Shown piece by piece: positions 51,609 to 59,601 of a stretch of DNA of 64,000 bases; position 1 is the stretch's first letter; each line of letters opens with the position of its first letter. The notes under the pieces are model-generated. The model saw nothing but the letters and a program-made list of their open reading frames with translations. It had not been told where the DNA came from and searched no databases. The DNA lies in the NCBI GenBank assembly GCA_034670065.1, contig JAXMOG010000002.1, positions 372,001-436,000 of the forward strand. The letters are read 5' to 3'. The position numbers and the translations under genes are program-made. Source of the DNA: Mesobacterium_A sp034670065 (GTDB taxonomy: Bacteria > Pseudomonadota > Alphaproteobacteria > Rhodobacterales > Rhodobacteraceae).

Positions 51609-52580
51609 ATGCAATTCAACCGGCCTACACGGCGCGAACTACTGAAAATCGCGGCGGCCATGCCTGCCTTTGCCCTGCCGGGGGCCGCACAGGCCAAGCT
51701 GGGCGCCCCGTCTTTGGATAACCCCACACATTTCCGCTTTTCATTGGGCGATGCGCAGATCACCGTCCTGTCGGATGGCTATCTGCAGCTTCCAACAAGT
51801 GGGATGGGCGTGAACGCGGACCCGGAGCAGGTCAAAGCCTTTCTGACCGCACATTTCTTGTCACCAGACACCAGCTATTCACACACGAACCACCTTTTCG
51901 TAGAGCTGGGGGATGCGCGGGTTCTGGTTGATGTCGGCTCTGGGTCGCGGTTCTTACCGACTGCCGGGCGCCTGATAGACAACCTGGATGCGGCCGGCAT
52001 TGACGCGGCGGACATCACCCATGTGGTCATCACCCATGCGCACCCAGATCACATCTGGGGCATTCGTGACGATTTTGATGAGGCGATCTTTCCCGACGTC
52101 GAGTATTTTCTGGGAGAGGCAGAGCACGCCTATTGGATGCAAGACGGGCTGGCCAGCCGGGTTCCTGTCGACATGCAGCAATTTGTCGTTGGCGCACAAA
52201 ACTCCATTATGGTGGAAGGCGCGGAATGGACGCTGGTTGGCAATGAACAGGTGATTGCGCCGGGCATTCGCGTGATCGACACACCGGGGCACACGCCGGG
52301 CCATATGAGCGTTGTGATCGAAAGCAATGGTCAACAGTTGATCGCCCTGGGTGACAGCATGACTCACGCCTATATGAACTTCGCCCATCCAGAGTGGTTC
52401 AATGGTGTTGATACAGACGGCGAGCAAACCGTCGCAACGCGGTCGCGCCTGCTGGATATGGCCGCTGCCGATCGAATGGCGGTGCTGGGCTACCACTTCC
52501 CATTTCCGGGGGTCGGGCATGTGATGCGCGATGGCGGCGCCTATCAGTTTGTTCCGGCGCTGTGGCAACACCTGGAATAA
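51609..52580 (+). CDS. Tat-exported metallo-beta-lactamase-fold hydrolase
   Basis: A 323-residue MBL-fold protein with the zinc motif H143-x-H145-x-D147-H148 in ITHAHPDHIWG and later ligands in DTPGHTPGHMSV. The N-terminus has a twin-arginine signal (RPTRRELLKIAAAMPAFALP), so it is a folded periplasmic enzyme. Substrates in this fold include lactones, thioesters and phosphodiesters; the particular one is unknown. It is monocistronic and convergent with map. Confidence 0.9.
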   Translation: MQFNRPTRRELLKIAAAMPAFALPGAAQAKLGAPSLDNPTHFRFSLGDAQITVLSDGYLQLPTSGMGVNADPEQVKAFLTAHFLSPDTSYSHTNHLFVELGDARVLVDVGSGSRFLPTAGRLIDNLDAAGIDAADITHVVITHAHPDHIWGIRDDFDEAIFPDVEYFLGEAEHAYWMQDGLASRVPVDMQQFVVGAQNSIMVEGAEWTLVGNEQVIAPGIRVIDTPGHTPGHMSVVIESNGQQLIALGDSMTHAYMNFAHPEWFNGVDTDGEQTVATRSRLLDMAAADRMAVLGYHFPFPGVGHVMRDGGAYQFVPALWQHLE

Positions 52581-52581
52581 C

Positions 52582-52609
52582 AAAAAGGGCGCGCCTTAAC
52601 CGGCGCGCC
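52582..52609 (-). terminator. Rho-independent terminator after map
   Basis: GGCGCGCC occurs twice around a 6-base loop; because the 8-mer is self-complementary the copies also pair as a stem. Read on the minus strand, the arm runs into five T, so it terminates map (stop at 52645) and lies just past the convergent MBL gene stop. Confidence 0.8.
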
Positions 52610-52644
52610 GCAAATGTCGAAACATCTGTTCTAAAGAAGTGAGT

Positions 52645-53454
52645 TCAGCCCCAGGTCGGGTGGAACGTTCCTGCTGGCGACAGAGTAAAGATATCCACCC
52701 CGTCCGCTGTTACCCCAACCGAATGTTCAAACTGCGCCGACAAGGATTTGTCACGAGTGACCGCTGTCCAGTCATCGGCCAGAACTTTGGTTTCCGGGCG
52801 GCCAAGGTTTACCATCGGTTCGATGGTGAAAAACATGCCTTCTTCCAGCACCGCACCAGAGCCTTTTTTGCCATAGTGAAGCACGTTCGGCGGGGCGTGA
52901 AAGACCCGGCCCAACCCGTGCCCGCAAAAATCACGCACCACGGACATGCGCTGGCTTTCAACATAGCTTTGGATGGTGTTGCCAATGTCGCCAAAGGTGT
53001 TGCCGGGTTTGACGGCTTCGATCCCCATCATCAGCGCATCATGCGTCACCTGAATCAGGCGTTCTGCTTTTCGGCTTAGTTTCCCGGCAACATACATCCG
53101 GCTGGTATCACCGAACCAACCATCAACAATGACAGTCACGTCGATGTTCAGGATGTCGCCATCCTTCAGCTTTTTCTCACCCGGAATACCGTGGCAAACC
53201 ACATGGTTCACACTGATACAGCTGGCATGATTGTAGCCCTTGTAACCGATGGTGGCAGAAACAGCGCCCAGCTCGATCACCCGGTTGCGAATGACGTCCT
53301 CAATCGCTCCGGTGGTTTGGCCGGGGAACACATGCTCCGTCACTTCATCCAGGATCTGGGCGGCCATTTTGCCTGCCACATGCATTCCTGCGAAATCGCC
53401 GGTTTCGTAAATTCGGATGCCGTCTCGTGTCAGGCGGCCACGACTTTCGTTCAT
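52645..53454 (-). CDS. map: Type I methionine aminopeptidase
   Basis: A 269-residue metalloprotease that removes the initiator Met from new proteins. Motifs: YNHASCISVNHVVCHGIP, the metal-ligand Asp pair in NIDVTVIVDGWFGDTSRMY, the His in FCGHGLGRVFHAPPN, and the Glu ligands in FFTIEPMV and in the late QFEHSVGV stretch. The start is the ATG at 53454; a TTG one codon earlier is in frame. A GGAG ribosome site lies 10 bases before the ATG inside a long-range inverted repeat. Confidence 0.96.
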   Translation of the reverse strand: MNESRGRLTRDGIRIYETGDFAGMHVAGKMAAQILDEVTEHVFPGQTTGAIEDVIRNRVIELGAVSATIGYKGYNHASCISVNHVVCHGIPGEKKLKDGDILNIDVTVIVDGWFGDTSRMYVAGKLSRKAERLIQVTHDALMMGIEAVKPGNTFGDIGNTIQSYVESQRMSVVRDFCGHGLGRVFHAPPNVLHYGKKGSGAVLEEGMFFTIEPMVNLGRPETKVLADDWTAVTRDKSLSAQFEHSVGVTADGVDIFTLSPAGTFHPTWG

Positions 53455-53456
53455 CA

Positions 53457-53525
53457 ATGTCCAGCTCCATGCCGATAGGGTGCTTTATGTAGCCCGGAAT
53501 GCGCCAAAGGACCAGAGCTGGACAT
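53457..53525 (-). promoter_or_regulatory. Inverted repeat covering the map ribosome binding site
   Basis: ATGTCCAGCTC (53457-53467) and GAGCTGGACAT (53515-53525) are an exact 11-bp inverted pair 47 bases apart. On the map transcript the arm next to the start contains the GAG of the GGAG ribosome site. Pairing of the arms would hide that site, provided transcription starts upstream of 53525. It could equally be a DNA operator. Confidence 0.4.
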
Positions 53526-53736
53526 GGTGGTTTGTGCCGGAAAAACGCGTGGAACCTGCGCTTTAATGTCGTTTCGATATAACAAATGGCGTTGCTTGGC
53601 GTGATTGCCACCTTGGGGGATGTGTAGCGCAAAAGATGCAGTTTGGGCTGTGTCAGTCATTTGTCATGCGGGCGGGATTTGCCCGAAAGCAAACTCTTGG
53701 CCTAAGCTGCGCACAAAGGGTGGGTTAGGATCAGTG

Positions 53737-54384
53737 ATGAAAGGCATTTTCGCAATAGTGGCTGCCGGTGCCATTGCCGCTACGGGCATGGCACAAGCCG
53801 ATCCGTGCATGGACACAATTGTCGGATTGTATGACGACGGTCCGTTAGACAGTTTTGCCCAGCCGCCTTACTTGGCGGTGTCAGCGCAGTACCTGGCCGA
53901 CGGCACGTTGAAGCAAGTCACCGATATGATCGTTGAAACGCCGACACGCATTGTCAGCGGCGTGCGCGGCAGTGGCCAGTTTTTGTTGGCCATCGATCTG
54001 GAAACCTGGATCGGCACCACACCGACCGGGCCGTGGACCTTTGGCGGGCGGATGCAGCACGACGACGCCGGTGCGGCGCAGCAGGCGGTGATTGATGACG
54101 AGCAACAGAACGTCGCCACGCCCGAATGTCTGGGTCAGGTCGATCTGGATGGCAAACCGCACATGGCCTACCGATTTTTCACGAAAACGCTGCCACATCC
54201 TGACCGCGGAAATTCTTGGTTTGGGGGGCAAAAGACTGTGTATGTGGATATGGCGACCAATCTGATCACGCGCCTGGAGATGACAGCGCAGGTTGCCAGT
54301 TGGGCTGCCGTGCCCAGCACTGACAAACAGGTGACAGTCTATACCTACGACCCTTCAATCAAGTTAGAGCGTCCTGCCGATTAA
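53737..54384 (+). CDS. Secreted protein of unknown function
   Basis: A 215-residue protein with a clear Sec signal (MKGIFAIVAAGAIAATGMAQA, cleavage near 21-22), so the mature part is periplasmic. I do not recognise the family. The mature protein has cysteines near 24 and 130, and segments such as LETWIGTTPTGPWTFGG and KTVYVDMATNLITRLEM, suggesting a beta-rich fold resembling lipoprotein carriers. The start at 53737 is preferred because it gives the signal peptide directly. Its stop overlaps the convergent sfsA end by 4 bases. Confidence 0.75.
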   Translation: MKGIFAIVAAGAIAATGMAQADPCMDTIVGLYDDGPLDSFAQPPYLAVSAQYLADGTLKQVTDMIVETPTRIVSGVRGSGQFLLAIDLETWIGTTPTGPWTFGGRMQHDDAGAAQQAVIDDEQQNVATPECLGQVDLDGKPHMAYRFFTKTLPHPDRGNSWFGGQKTVYVDMATNLITRLEMTAQVASWAAVPSTDKQVTVYTYDPSIKLERPAD

Positions 54385-55088
54385 CCGGCGATCACTCTGA
54401 CCGGGCTGCCCGGCGTTACGCCGTCGGGTGAGATGTCGCAGCGCAGCGCCATCACCTCCACACCACCGGCCCGTGCTTTTACGAACCCTTCACTGTAAGC
54501 CGGGTCAATATCGGCGGCCAAATCGAACCGATCACAATCGGTGCGCTGCACCAGATACAGCATCATGGCGCGATGCCCTTGGCGCACAACGTCTGTCAGC
54601 TCTTCCAGATGTTTCAAGCCGCGCGCCGTTCGGGAATCCGGAAACTCTGCAAGCCCGGATTGCCGGGATAGCGTGACGGATTTCACTTCCAGAAACAAAT
54701 CCGGCAATCCGTCGCCGGACATCAAAAAATCCACGCGGCTTTTTTGGCCATAGGGCACTTCTGCGCGGACAGTGTCATACATGTCCAATCCCACAATCTG
54801 TTGCGCGGCCAGGGCCGTTTTCAGCGCACGATTGGGAACAGATGTGTCCACACCCGTGAAATGACCATTCTCATGATCAACCAGCCGCCATCCCCATTTC
54901 AGCTTTTTCTTTGGGTCATCGTTTGGTTCCAGCCAAATCCGAGTGCCGGGGTCTGCCAGACCCATCATCGAACCGGGGTTGGCGCAATGGGCGGTCACCT
55001 CGCGCCCATCATCTAGAATGGCATCGGCAAGAAAGCGTTTATAGCGGCGTACAAGACGCGCCGGTACAAGAGGGGATGGAAAGCGCAT
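54381..55088 (-). CDS. sfsA: Sugar fermentation stimulation protein SfsA homologue
   Basis: A 235-residue SfsA-family protein with a likely nuclease-like fold. Signatures are FLADAILDDGREVTAHCANP (20-39), the GSMMGLADPGTRIWLEP stretch, RVDFLMSG and FLEVKSVTL. In E. coli SfsA was linked to maltose gene expression and DNA binding; its biochemical role is not established. It is divergent from the CinA-like gene, 47 bases away, and overlaps the unknown secreted protein gene at its 3' end. Confidence 0.94.
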   Translation of the reverse strand: MRFPSPLVPARLVRRYKRFLADAILDDGREVTAHCANPGSMMGLADPGTRIWLEPNDDPKKKLKWGWRLVDHENGHFTGVDTSVPNRALKTALAAQQIVGLDMYDTVRAEVPYGQKSRVDFLMSGDGLPDLFLEVKSVTLSRQSGLAEFPDSRTARGLKHLEELTDVVRQGHRAMMLYLVQRTDCDRFDLAADIDPAYSEGFVKARAGGVEVMALRCDISPDGVTPGSPVRVIAG

Positions 55089-55135
55089 GGGCCAAGCCCT
55101 ATACCTGTCCTAACAGGCACGCAAGGAATGACAAA

Positions 55136-55858
55136 ATGGCCAACCCAACTGCTGCAATTCTGGTGATAGGTGACGAGATCCTCTCTGGGCGCACGCGGGA
55201 TTCAAACATGCACCATCTGGCGCAGGAACTGACGAAAGTTGGGATCGACCTGAAAGAAGCGCGGGTGATCAGCGATGACCGTGCGGCGATTGTCGGGGCG
55301 GTCCGGGCGTTGTCCAACGCCTATGATCATGTCTTTTCCAGCGGCGGCATTGGGCCGACCCATGATGATATCACCGCCGATTGCATGGCGGCGGCCTTTG
55401 ATGTTGGGATCGGCGTGCGCGATGACGCGCGCGCACTTTTGGCGGCGCATTACGAACGCCAAGGGGCAGAGTTCAACGCGGCGCGACAACGGATGGCACG
55501 CATCCCTGACAGTGCGGCGCTGATCGAAAATCCGGTCTCAATTGCGCCGGGATTCACCATTGGAAATGTGCACGTGATGGCCGGTGTGCCCACCGTGTTT
55601 CAGGCAATGGTCGCCAGTGTTTTACCCACCCTGACAGGCGGCGCGCCGCTGCTGAGCCAATCGTTGCGGATCAACCGGGGTGAAGGCGAAATTGCCGGCC
55701 CACTTTCGGATCTGGCAGAAAGTTTTCCTGAGCTTTCCATCGGGTCCTATCCATTTCAGAAAGATGGCGTTTACGGCGCAAATATCGTGATCCGCGGATC
55801 GGACGGCGCACAGGTAGACAGCGCAATGACCAGACTGGCAGGGATCTTCCCCGAATGA
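55136..55858 (+). CDS. Molybdopterin-binding (CinA N-terminal) domain protein
   Basis: A 240-residue stand-alone MoCF/CinA N-terminal domain. Motifs are LVIGDEILSGRTRDSN (9-24) and FSSGGIGPTHDDIT, the usual nucleotide/pterin site. The C-terminal deamidase half of CinA is absent, so this is not full-length CinA. Related short proteins are annotated as competence/damage-inducible or FAD/ADP-ribose pyrophosphatase-like; the reaction here is uncertain. An AAGGAA ribosome site precedes the ATG. It overlaps the next gene by 4 bases. Confidence 0.88.
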   Translation: MANPTAAILVIGDEILSGRTRDSNMHHLAQELTKVGIDLKEARVISDDRAAIVGAVRALSNAYDHVFSSGGIGPTHDDITADCMAAAFDVGIGVRDDARALLAAHYERQGAEFNAARQRMARIPDSAALIENPVSIAPGFTIGNVHVMAGVPTVFQAMVASVLPTLTGGAPLLSQSLRINRGEGEIAGPLSDLAESFPELSIGSYPFQKDGVYGANIVIRGSDGAQVDSAMTRLAGIFPE

Positions 55859-56589
55859 AGCCTGATCAACGACGTTTGCACAAAGTGTGTGAAAGAACAT
55901 GGCCCCCACGTGAGGCGGTTGAGGCAGGCCCATGGACATTGCGAGATGGCGCCGGGGGCGGAAAACGTGTTTCGGCAGCCACCCAACGGGCGGCTTTTGA
56001 CGCTGACGTTGATGTCCCTGCCGCCGAAGAGGCGATGCGCATTCTTGGTCAGGATCCGCTGTTTATGATCCGTCAAGGCGAAGACGCGCTGGATCAGACA
56101 CTGGCAGCGCGCGGCTATCGCCTGATCGACAAGACGAATATGTATGTCTGCCCTGTCGATCTTCTGACTGATCAGCGGATCCCTTTGGTGTGCGCATTCA
56201 CTATGTGGGAGCCGCTGGCGATCATGAACGAATTATGGGCAGCGGCAGGAATTGACGATGCGCGCCTGCAAGTCATGCACCGCGCCAAAGGGCCCAAGAC
56301 CGGACTGTTCGGCCGGATCAATGATCAGCCTGCTGGTGTTGGGTTTTGCGGTTTGCACAAAGACGTGGCCATGGTGCACGCGCTAGAGATTTCCGAGCCT
56401 CACCAGAGGCATGGTCTGGGCAATTGGATGATGCGTGTGGCGGCGCATTGGGCCGCCGATTGGGATGCGCGCTGGCTTTCTGTTTTGTGTACTGAGGACA
56501 ACGCCGGTGCCAATGCCTTTTACGCCGCGCTTGGGATGCAGCGCGTCGGGTCGTACCACTATCGCATCCTGCTCGGGGAGGAGACCTGA
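55855..56589 (+). CDS. GNAT-family N-acetyltransferase
   Basis: A 244-residue protein with a C-terminal GNAT domain. HALEISEPHQRHGLGNWMMR (about 176-195) carries the R-x-x-G-x-G-type acetyl-CoA loop, and CTEDNAGANAFYAALGMQRV follows. The N-terminal half (about 1-110) has an RQGEDALDQTLAARGYRL segment typical of acetyltransferases with a partial second fold. It lies between a CinA-like and an AhpD-like gene, overlapping the former by 4 bases. The substrate is unknown. Confidence 0.85.
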   Translation: MKPDQRRLHKVCERTWPPREAVEAGPWTLRDGAGGGKRVSAATQRAAFDADVDVPAAEEAMRILGQDPLFMIRQGEDALDQTLAARGYRLIDKTNMYVCPVDLLTDQRIPLVCAFTMWEPLAIMNELWAAAGIDDARLQVMHRAKGPKTGLFGRINDQPAGVGFCGLHKDVAMVHALEISEPHQRHGLGNWMMRVAAHWAADWDARWLSVLCTEDNAGANAFYAALGMQRVGSYHYRILLGEET

Positions 56590-56590
56590 C

Positions 56591-57163
56591 ATGAGCCATG
56601 ATGACTTACCTTCGGCATTGAATCTGCCGATCGTGGACCCTTTGCCACCTGAGACGCAAAAATACTTCGACATCTGTCAGGAAAAATTGGGCATGGTCCC
56701 AAATGTCCTGAAGGCGCATGCTTTTGACATCGACAAGCTGAACGTCTTTACCGCGTTGTACAATGACCTGATGTTGGCGGATTCTGGCATCACCAAGCTG
56801 GAACGCGAGATGATCGCGGTTGTCGTTTCTTCGATCAACAAGTGTTTTTACTGTCTGACTGCGCATGGCGCGGCTGTTCGGCAGTTGTCGGGCGATCCGA
56901 AACTGGGGGAAATGCTGGTGATGAACTGGCGCGTGGCAGACTTGCCAGACAGGCAGCGCGCCATGCTGGCGTTTGCCGAAAAGATCACGAAAGCCAGTGC
57001 CGAAATCATTGAGGCTGACCGCCAAGTGCTGCGCGACGCAGGGTTTTCTGATCGCGAGATTTGGGACATTGCCAACGTAGCTGCGTTTTTCAACATGACC
57101 AACCGCGTGGCCAGCGCCACAGATATGCGACCCAATGACGAGTATCACGCGCAATCGCGCTAA
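56591..57163 (+). CDS. AhpD-like peroxidase-related protein
   Basis: A 190-residue carboxymuconolactone decarboxylase/AhpD-fold protein of the peroxidase-related type. The redox motif is C85-x2-C88 in NKCFYCLTAHG, with H92. AhpD-fold proteins with this motif reduce peroxidatic partners or hydroperoxides. The start lies one base after the GNAT stop. Its end overlaps the OmpA-domain gene by 29 bases. Confidence 0.88.
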   Translation: MSHDDLPSALNLPIVDPLPPETQKYFDICQEKLGMVPNVLKAHAFDIDKLNVFTALYNDLMLADSGITKLEREMIAVVVSSINKCFYCLTAHGAAVRQLSGDPKLGEMLVMNWRVADLPDRQRAMLAFAEKITKASAEIIEADRQVLRDAGFSDREIWDIANVAAFFNMTNRVASATDMRPNDEYHAQSR

Positions 57164-58073
57164 ACTTGGTCTGTTAGGCGCGTTGATCGGGTTGGCCTCT
57201 TTTGCAGAGGCCGCTCAGTTGCAAATGCCCGATGGCGCCAAGCAGACAGCGAACCGGGTCCGGGATCCGGGCAGCTACCAGCTGCCTGTTGGTCCTTGGA
57301 CGCCCGATGCTTTCCCGACCCAGTTGGAAGAAGGGCGCATCACCCAATCAGCGTGGCGGATTCCGAACCAAACAGCCACCACATTGCAAGTGTTACTGCC
57401 GCTGCGTGCGCAGTTGGAACAGCAGGGCTACGAAATCCTATTTGAGTGTTCGGATACAGGGTGCGGCGGGTTTGACTTTCGCTTCGCTGCCGAAGTTTTA
57501 GCCGCACCGGCGATGTATGTGGACCTGTCTGATTATCACTTCTTGTCTGCCCGAGGTCTGCGCAATGATCATGTCAGTATTCTGGTCAGCAGAAACAGCG
57601 CCGCTGCTTTCGTTCAGGTGATTACTGCCGATTACACACAGGCGGACCCGATCACGACGACCGCTGTGGTGACCACTCAGTCCGTTCCAACCGTATCGGG
57701 CGGGGTTGCACAGCAATTGGTCGCGCATGGCCATGTGGTGCTGTCTGACCTGGCCTTCGAAAGCGGCTCTGCCGAGCTGGGCGATGGCGATTTTCAGTCG
57801 TTACAAGATTTGGCAAAATTCTTGCAAGACAACACAAACCGTCGGGTGGTTTTGGTGGGGCATACAGATGCTGTTGGGTCGTTGGAGGGGAACCGCAATT
57901 TGTCGCGCAAGCGTGCGAATTCAGTCCTGAAACGGTTGATCGGACAATTCAATGTTCCCAAAGAACAGCTTGGGTCCGAAGGCGCTGGGTATCTTTCCCC
58001 AATCGCCACCAATGGCACCGTAGAGGGCCGAGAGATCAATCGCCGGGTTGAGGCGATCTTGCTGCCAGAGTGA
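57135..58073 (+). CDS. OmpA-family outer-membrane protein
   Basis: A 312-residue protein with a signal peptide (1-26, ending FAEA) and a C-terminal OmpA/MotB peptidoglycan-binding domain (about 195-312). The domain contains VVLVGHTDAVGSLEGNRNLS and ends with EGREINRRVEAILLPE. The N-terminal 150 residues (with CSDTGCGGFDFRFA) match a DUF-type periplasmic domain found in similar alphaproteobacterial proteins. The start at 57135 lies within the AhpD-like gene, but it is the only ATG giving the signal peptide. A bidirectional terminator follows. Confidence 0.88.
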   Translation: MTSITRNRAKLGLLGALIGLASFAEAAQLQMPDGAKQTANRVRDPGSYQLPVGPWTPDAFPTQLEEGRITQSAWRIPNQTATTLQVLLPLRAQLEQQGYEILFECSDTGCGGFDFRFAAEVLAAPAMYVDLSDYHFLSARGLRNDHVSILVSRNSAAAFVQVITADYTQADPITTTAVVTTQSVPTVSGGVAQQLVAHGHVVLSDLAFESGSAELGDGDFQSLQDLAKFLQDNTNRRVVLVGHTDAVGSLEGNRNLSRKRANSVLKRLIGQFNVPKEQLGSEGAGYLSPIATNGTVEGREINRRVEAILLPE

Positions 58074-58079
58074 GCAACG

Positions 58080-58109
58080 AAACAGGCAGGCATCTCTGCC
58101 CGCCTGTTT
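58080..58109. terminator. Bidirectional terminator between OmpA gene and aminotransferase
   Basis: AAACAGGC-A-GGCA and TGCC-C-GCCTGTTT form a 12-bp stem with one A-C mismatch around a TCTC loop. Both flanks are T/A-rich at the stem base. It starts 7 bases after the OmpA-protein stop and ends 10 bases before the convergent aminotransferase stop. Confidence 0.8.
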
Positions 58110-58118
58110 CTGTTTGTT

Positions 58119-59504
58119 CTATCCGAAAACACGCCCCAACGCCTGATCTGTGGCGTCGATGATCTGGTCAATGTCGTCTTTGGTGGCAATCAATGCAGGT
58201 GCATAGCACAAGGTATTGTTAAAGCCTGGCACCGACCGATTTGTGGCGCCGATGATAACACCCTGGGCACCGCAATCTGCCACAACAGCCTGCACCAGTT
58301 TTTCGTCAACCGGCTCTTTGCTGGTGCGATCCGCAACCAGTTCAGCCCCAAGAAACAAGCCCTTGCCGCGTACATCACCGATGACCTGATGCTTGTCTTG
58401 CAGCTCTTGCAGCCGATCCATCATATAGTCGCTCATCTGCGTGCAGTTATCGAGAAGGTCTTCATCCTCAATGATCCGCATGTTTTCCAGCGCCGCCGCG
58501 GGACCTGCTGTGCAGCCGCCAAAGGTCGAAATATCACGGAAATAGTTCATCGGATCGTCAGAGTTGTCTTTGAACAGATCAAACACTTCTTCCGTAGTGA
58601 CCAAGCAGGCAATCGCGGCATAGCCAGACGCCACACCCTTGGCCATGGTCACCATATCAGGCTTCACGCCATACTGCTGATATCCGAACCACGTTCCTGT
58701 CCGTCCAAGACCGCAAACAACTTCGTCAATATGCAGCAGAATATCATACTTCGTGCAGATTTCCTGAACGCGCTCCCAATACCCCGGAGGAGGGGCGATA
58801 ACAGCGCCGCCGGCTGTCACAGGCTCCAGGCACAGGGCACCAACAGTGTCCGGCCCTTCGCGCAGAATGACCTCTTCAATGGCATCCGCCGCACGTTTGC
58901 CATAGGCCTCACCCGAAAGGTCCCATTGAGCACGGTATTCCAGGCAATGGGGCACTCGTACAAAATCCGGAGTGAATGGGCCATATTGAGCGTTCCGCTC
59001 ATCCTGTCCGCCAGCCGACAAACATGCGATCGTGGTGCCGTGATAATCACGGTCGCGATACAGGATTTTTGTCTTCTTGCCGCCATAGCGTTTGTGGGCG
59101 ATCTGGCGAACCATCTTGAACGCCTTCTCGTTCGCCTCTGAACCAGAGTTGCAATAGTAGACCCGATGCATCCCCGGCATCTTGTCGATCAGTTTTTCCG
59201 CGAACAACGCACCGGGGATCGAACCCGCGGCCCCAGCGAAATAGTTCAGCTTGATCAGCTGGTCAGAAATGGCCTTCACAATGCTTTCGCGGCCATAACC
59301 CACGTTAACTGTCCAGACTGCACCCGAAACGGCATCCAGAAGCTCTTTGCCGTTCTGATCCCAGACACGTATTCCCTTGCCTTCCACGATGATACGCGGA
59401 TCGCTGGTTTCAAACGCTTTGTGCTGGACAAGGTGATGCCAGACATGCGCCTTATCCGCCTCTACCACATGGGTCAGATCGTTTTCGTTGAACGTGCCGT
59501 GCAT
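58119..59504 (-). CDS. tpa: Class III aminotransferase, probably taurine:pyruvate aminotransferase
   Basis: A 461-residue PLP enzyme. The cofactor lysine is K289 in TMAKGVASGYAA, and YYCNSGSEANEKAFKMVR and HIDEVVCGLGRTG are class III motifs. The N-terminus (NENDLTHVVEADKAHVWHHL) and length resemble taurine:pyruvate aminotransferases of marine Rhodobacterales, which turn taurine and pyruvate into sulfoacetaldehyde and alanine. The specificity is inferred from resemblance. xsc, pta and tauR, which often accompany tpa, are absent from this window. Confidence 0.75.
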   Translation of the reverse strand: MHGTFNENDLTHVVEADKAHVWHHLVQHKAFETSDPRIIVEGKGIRVWDQNGKELLDAVSGAVWTVNVGYGRESIVKAISDQLIKLNYFAGAAGSIPGALFAEKLIDKMPGMHRVYYCNSGSEANEKAFKMVRQIAHKRYGGKKTKILYRDRDYHGTTIACLSAGGQDERNAQYGPFTPDFVRVPHCLEYRAQWDLSGEAYGKRAADAIEEVILREGPDTVGALCLEPVTAGGAVIAPPPGYWERVQEICTKYDILLHIDEVVCGLGRTGTWFGYQQYGVKPDMVTMAKGVASGYAAIACLVTTEEVFDLFKDNSDDPMNYFRDISTFGGCTAGPAAALENMRIIEDEDLLDNCTQMSDYMMDRLQELQDKHQVIGDVRGKGLFLGAELVADRTSKEPVDEKLVQAVVADCGAQGVIIGATNRSVPGFNNTLCYAPALIATKDDIDQIIDATDQALGRVFG

Positions 59505-59529
59505 GGCAAAGCTCCTTGAATCAAATAGG

Positions 59530-59554
59530 CCGGAGCGACACAGGCCGACTCCGG
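59530..59554 (-). promoter_or_regulatory. CCGGAG/CTCCGG inverted repeat before the aminotransferase
   Basis: CCGGAG and CTCCGG are exact inverted copies 13 bases apart. They lie 26 bases ahead of the aminotransferase ATG and 48 bases past the zinc-ribbon gene stop. It may be a weak terminator of the zinc-ribbon gene or an operator. A 6-bp stem without a T-run gives little to go on. Confidence 0.3.
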
Positions 59555-59601
59555 TTACAGACGCATGCTAGCACACAGAATGAAAACGGAAAGTGGGGGA
59601 A

